Shown piece by piece: positions 45,372-45,552 of a DNA stretch of 45,552 nucleotides. This DNA is from Xenococcaceae cyanobacterium MO_188.B32. Its GTDB lineage: Bacteria; Cyanobacteriota; Cyanobacteriia; Cyanobacteriales; Xenococcaceae. The stretch covers positions 1 through 45,552 of the forward strand of contig JASJDJ010000016.1 of NCBI GenBank assembly GCA_030065635.1, read 5' to 3'. The notes beneath the pieces were generated by a model, which did not search any database, was not told where the DNA came from, and saw only the letters and a program-made list of their open reading frames with translations. The first letter of the stretch is position 1, and the number at the start of each line of letters is the position of its first letter. A program made the position numbers and the translations under genes.

Positions 45372-45552
45372 ATGGCAACAACTTCTCTCACTTTAAAACT
45401 TCCATTTTTCAAGTTAGAAGACTTATCTAATCTTAGAAAAACCTCTAAACAGAGAAAAAAGAATAAGTCTGATGCCGCTCAAAACCGAGATTTTTGGTGT
45501 TACTTTCAGCTGGAAAATTTCATTTTCTATAAGGCAGAATTAGCTGGTATTC
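45372..45552 (+). CDS. Start of an unidentified ORF, cut by the window end
   Basis: A frame opens at ATG 45372 and is still open at the last base (60 codons). It begins MATTSLTLKLPFFKLEDLSN, then a Lys/Arg-rich stretch and DFWCYFQLENFIFYKAELAG. The basic start could belong to a TnpB-like or other nucleic-acid-binding protein, but too little is present to say. No strong ribosome-binding site is visible. Confidence 0.35.
   Translation, partial: MATTSLTLKLPFFKLEDLSNLRKTSKQRKKNKSDAAQNRDFWCYFQLENFIFYKAELAGI

Overview
The window is chromosomal DNA of a phycobilisome-containing cyanobacterium. It carries psaA and psaB, the rod-core linker cpcG, the bilin lyase cpcS and the phycobilisome-degradation gene nblA. 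The HIP1 palindrome GCGATCGC occurs throughout, base composition is AT-rich, and many short dispersed repeats sit between genes. I cannot name the species. Most of the window is ordinary core genome, broken by three decayed or repeat-rich stretches.

Layout. 1-1041: an internally deleted insertion sequence that has cut off the 3' end of a very large multidomain phosphatase/phytase gene (1028-5113, minus). 5114-6230: repeat-rich DNA with two look-alike hairpins and no convincing gene. 6233-12503: a small unknown gene, mgtE (minus), and divergently a P2-type cation ATPase overlapping a divergent metK paralogue by 4 bp. 12613-13538: a gene graveyard holding an HtrA fragment, a methyltransferase fragment split by a 93-bp MITE-like element, and an orphan C-terminal fragment. 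13563-19521: mltA, a Uma2-family gene, a collagen-like secreted protein, a solitary dndE, a DUF2062 gene and mnmE. 19648-22479: a phycobilisome block, cpcG and cpcS (minus), then nblA and a PedR-like LuxR-type regulator (plus). 22660-29849: clpB, a GAF-GGDEF diguanylate cyclase and a PacL-type Ca2+ ATPase. 30048-34808: psaA-psaB. 35224-40107: a lipoprotein, a VanX-type dipeptidase, a divergent LCP protein, a lumenal-type pentapeptide protein and a thioredoxin-like protein. 40357-45222: a frameshifted PA-IL-like lectin remnant, an FAD-dependent oxidoreductase, a small unknown ORF, succinate-semialdehyde dehydrogenase and a TetR regulator. 45372-end: the start of an unidentified ORF.

How genes may work together. 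cpcG and cpcS build phycobilisomes and nblA dismantles them; a small LuxR-type regulator resembling the redox regulator PedR lies beside them. The MgtE / P2-type ATPase / MetK-like group links divalent-cation transport with a SAM-synthetase homologue that has lost the usual GDQG motif. The VanX-like peptidase, LCP protein and MltA are cell-envelope functions.

I found no CRISPR array, rRNA, tRNA or complete defence system. The best candidates for something undescribed are the ATPase-MetK-like translational pair, the solitary dndE, and the composite phosphatase broken by an insertion sequence.
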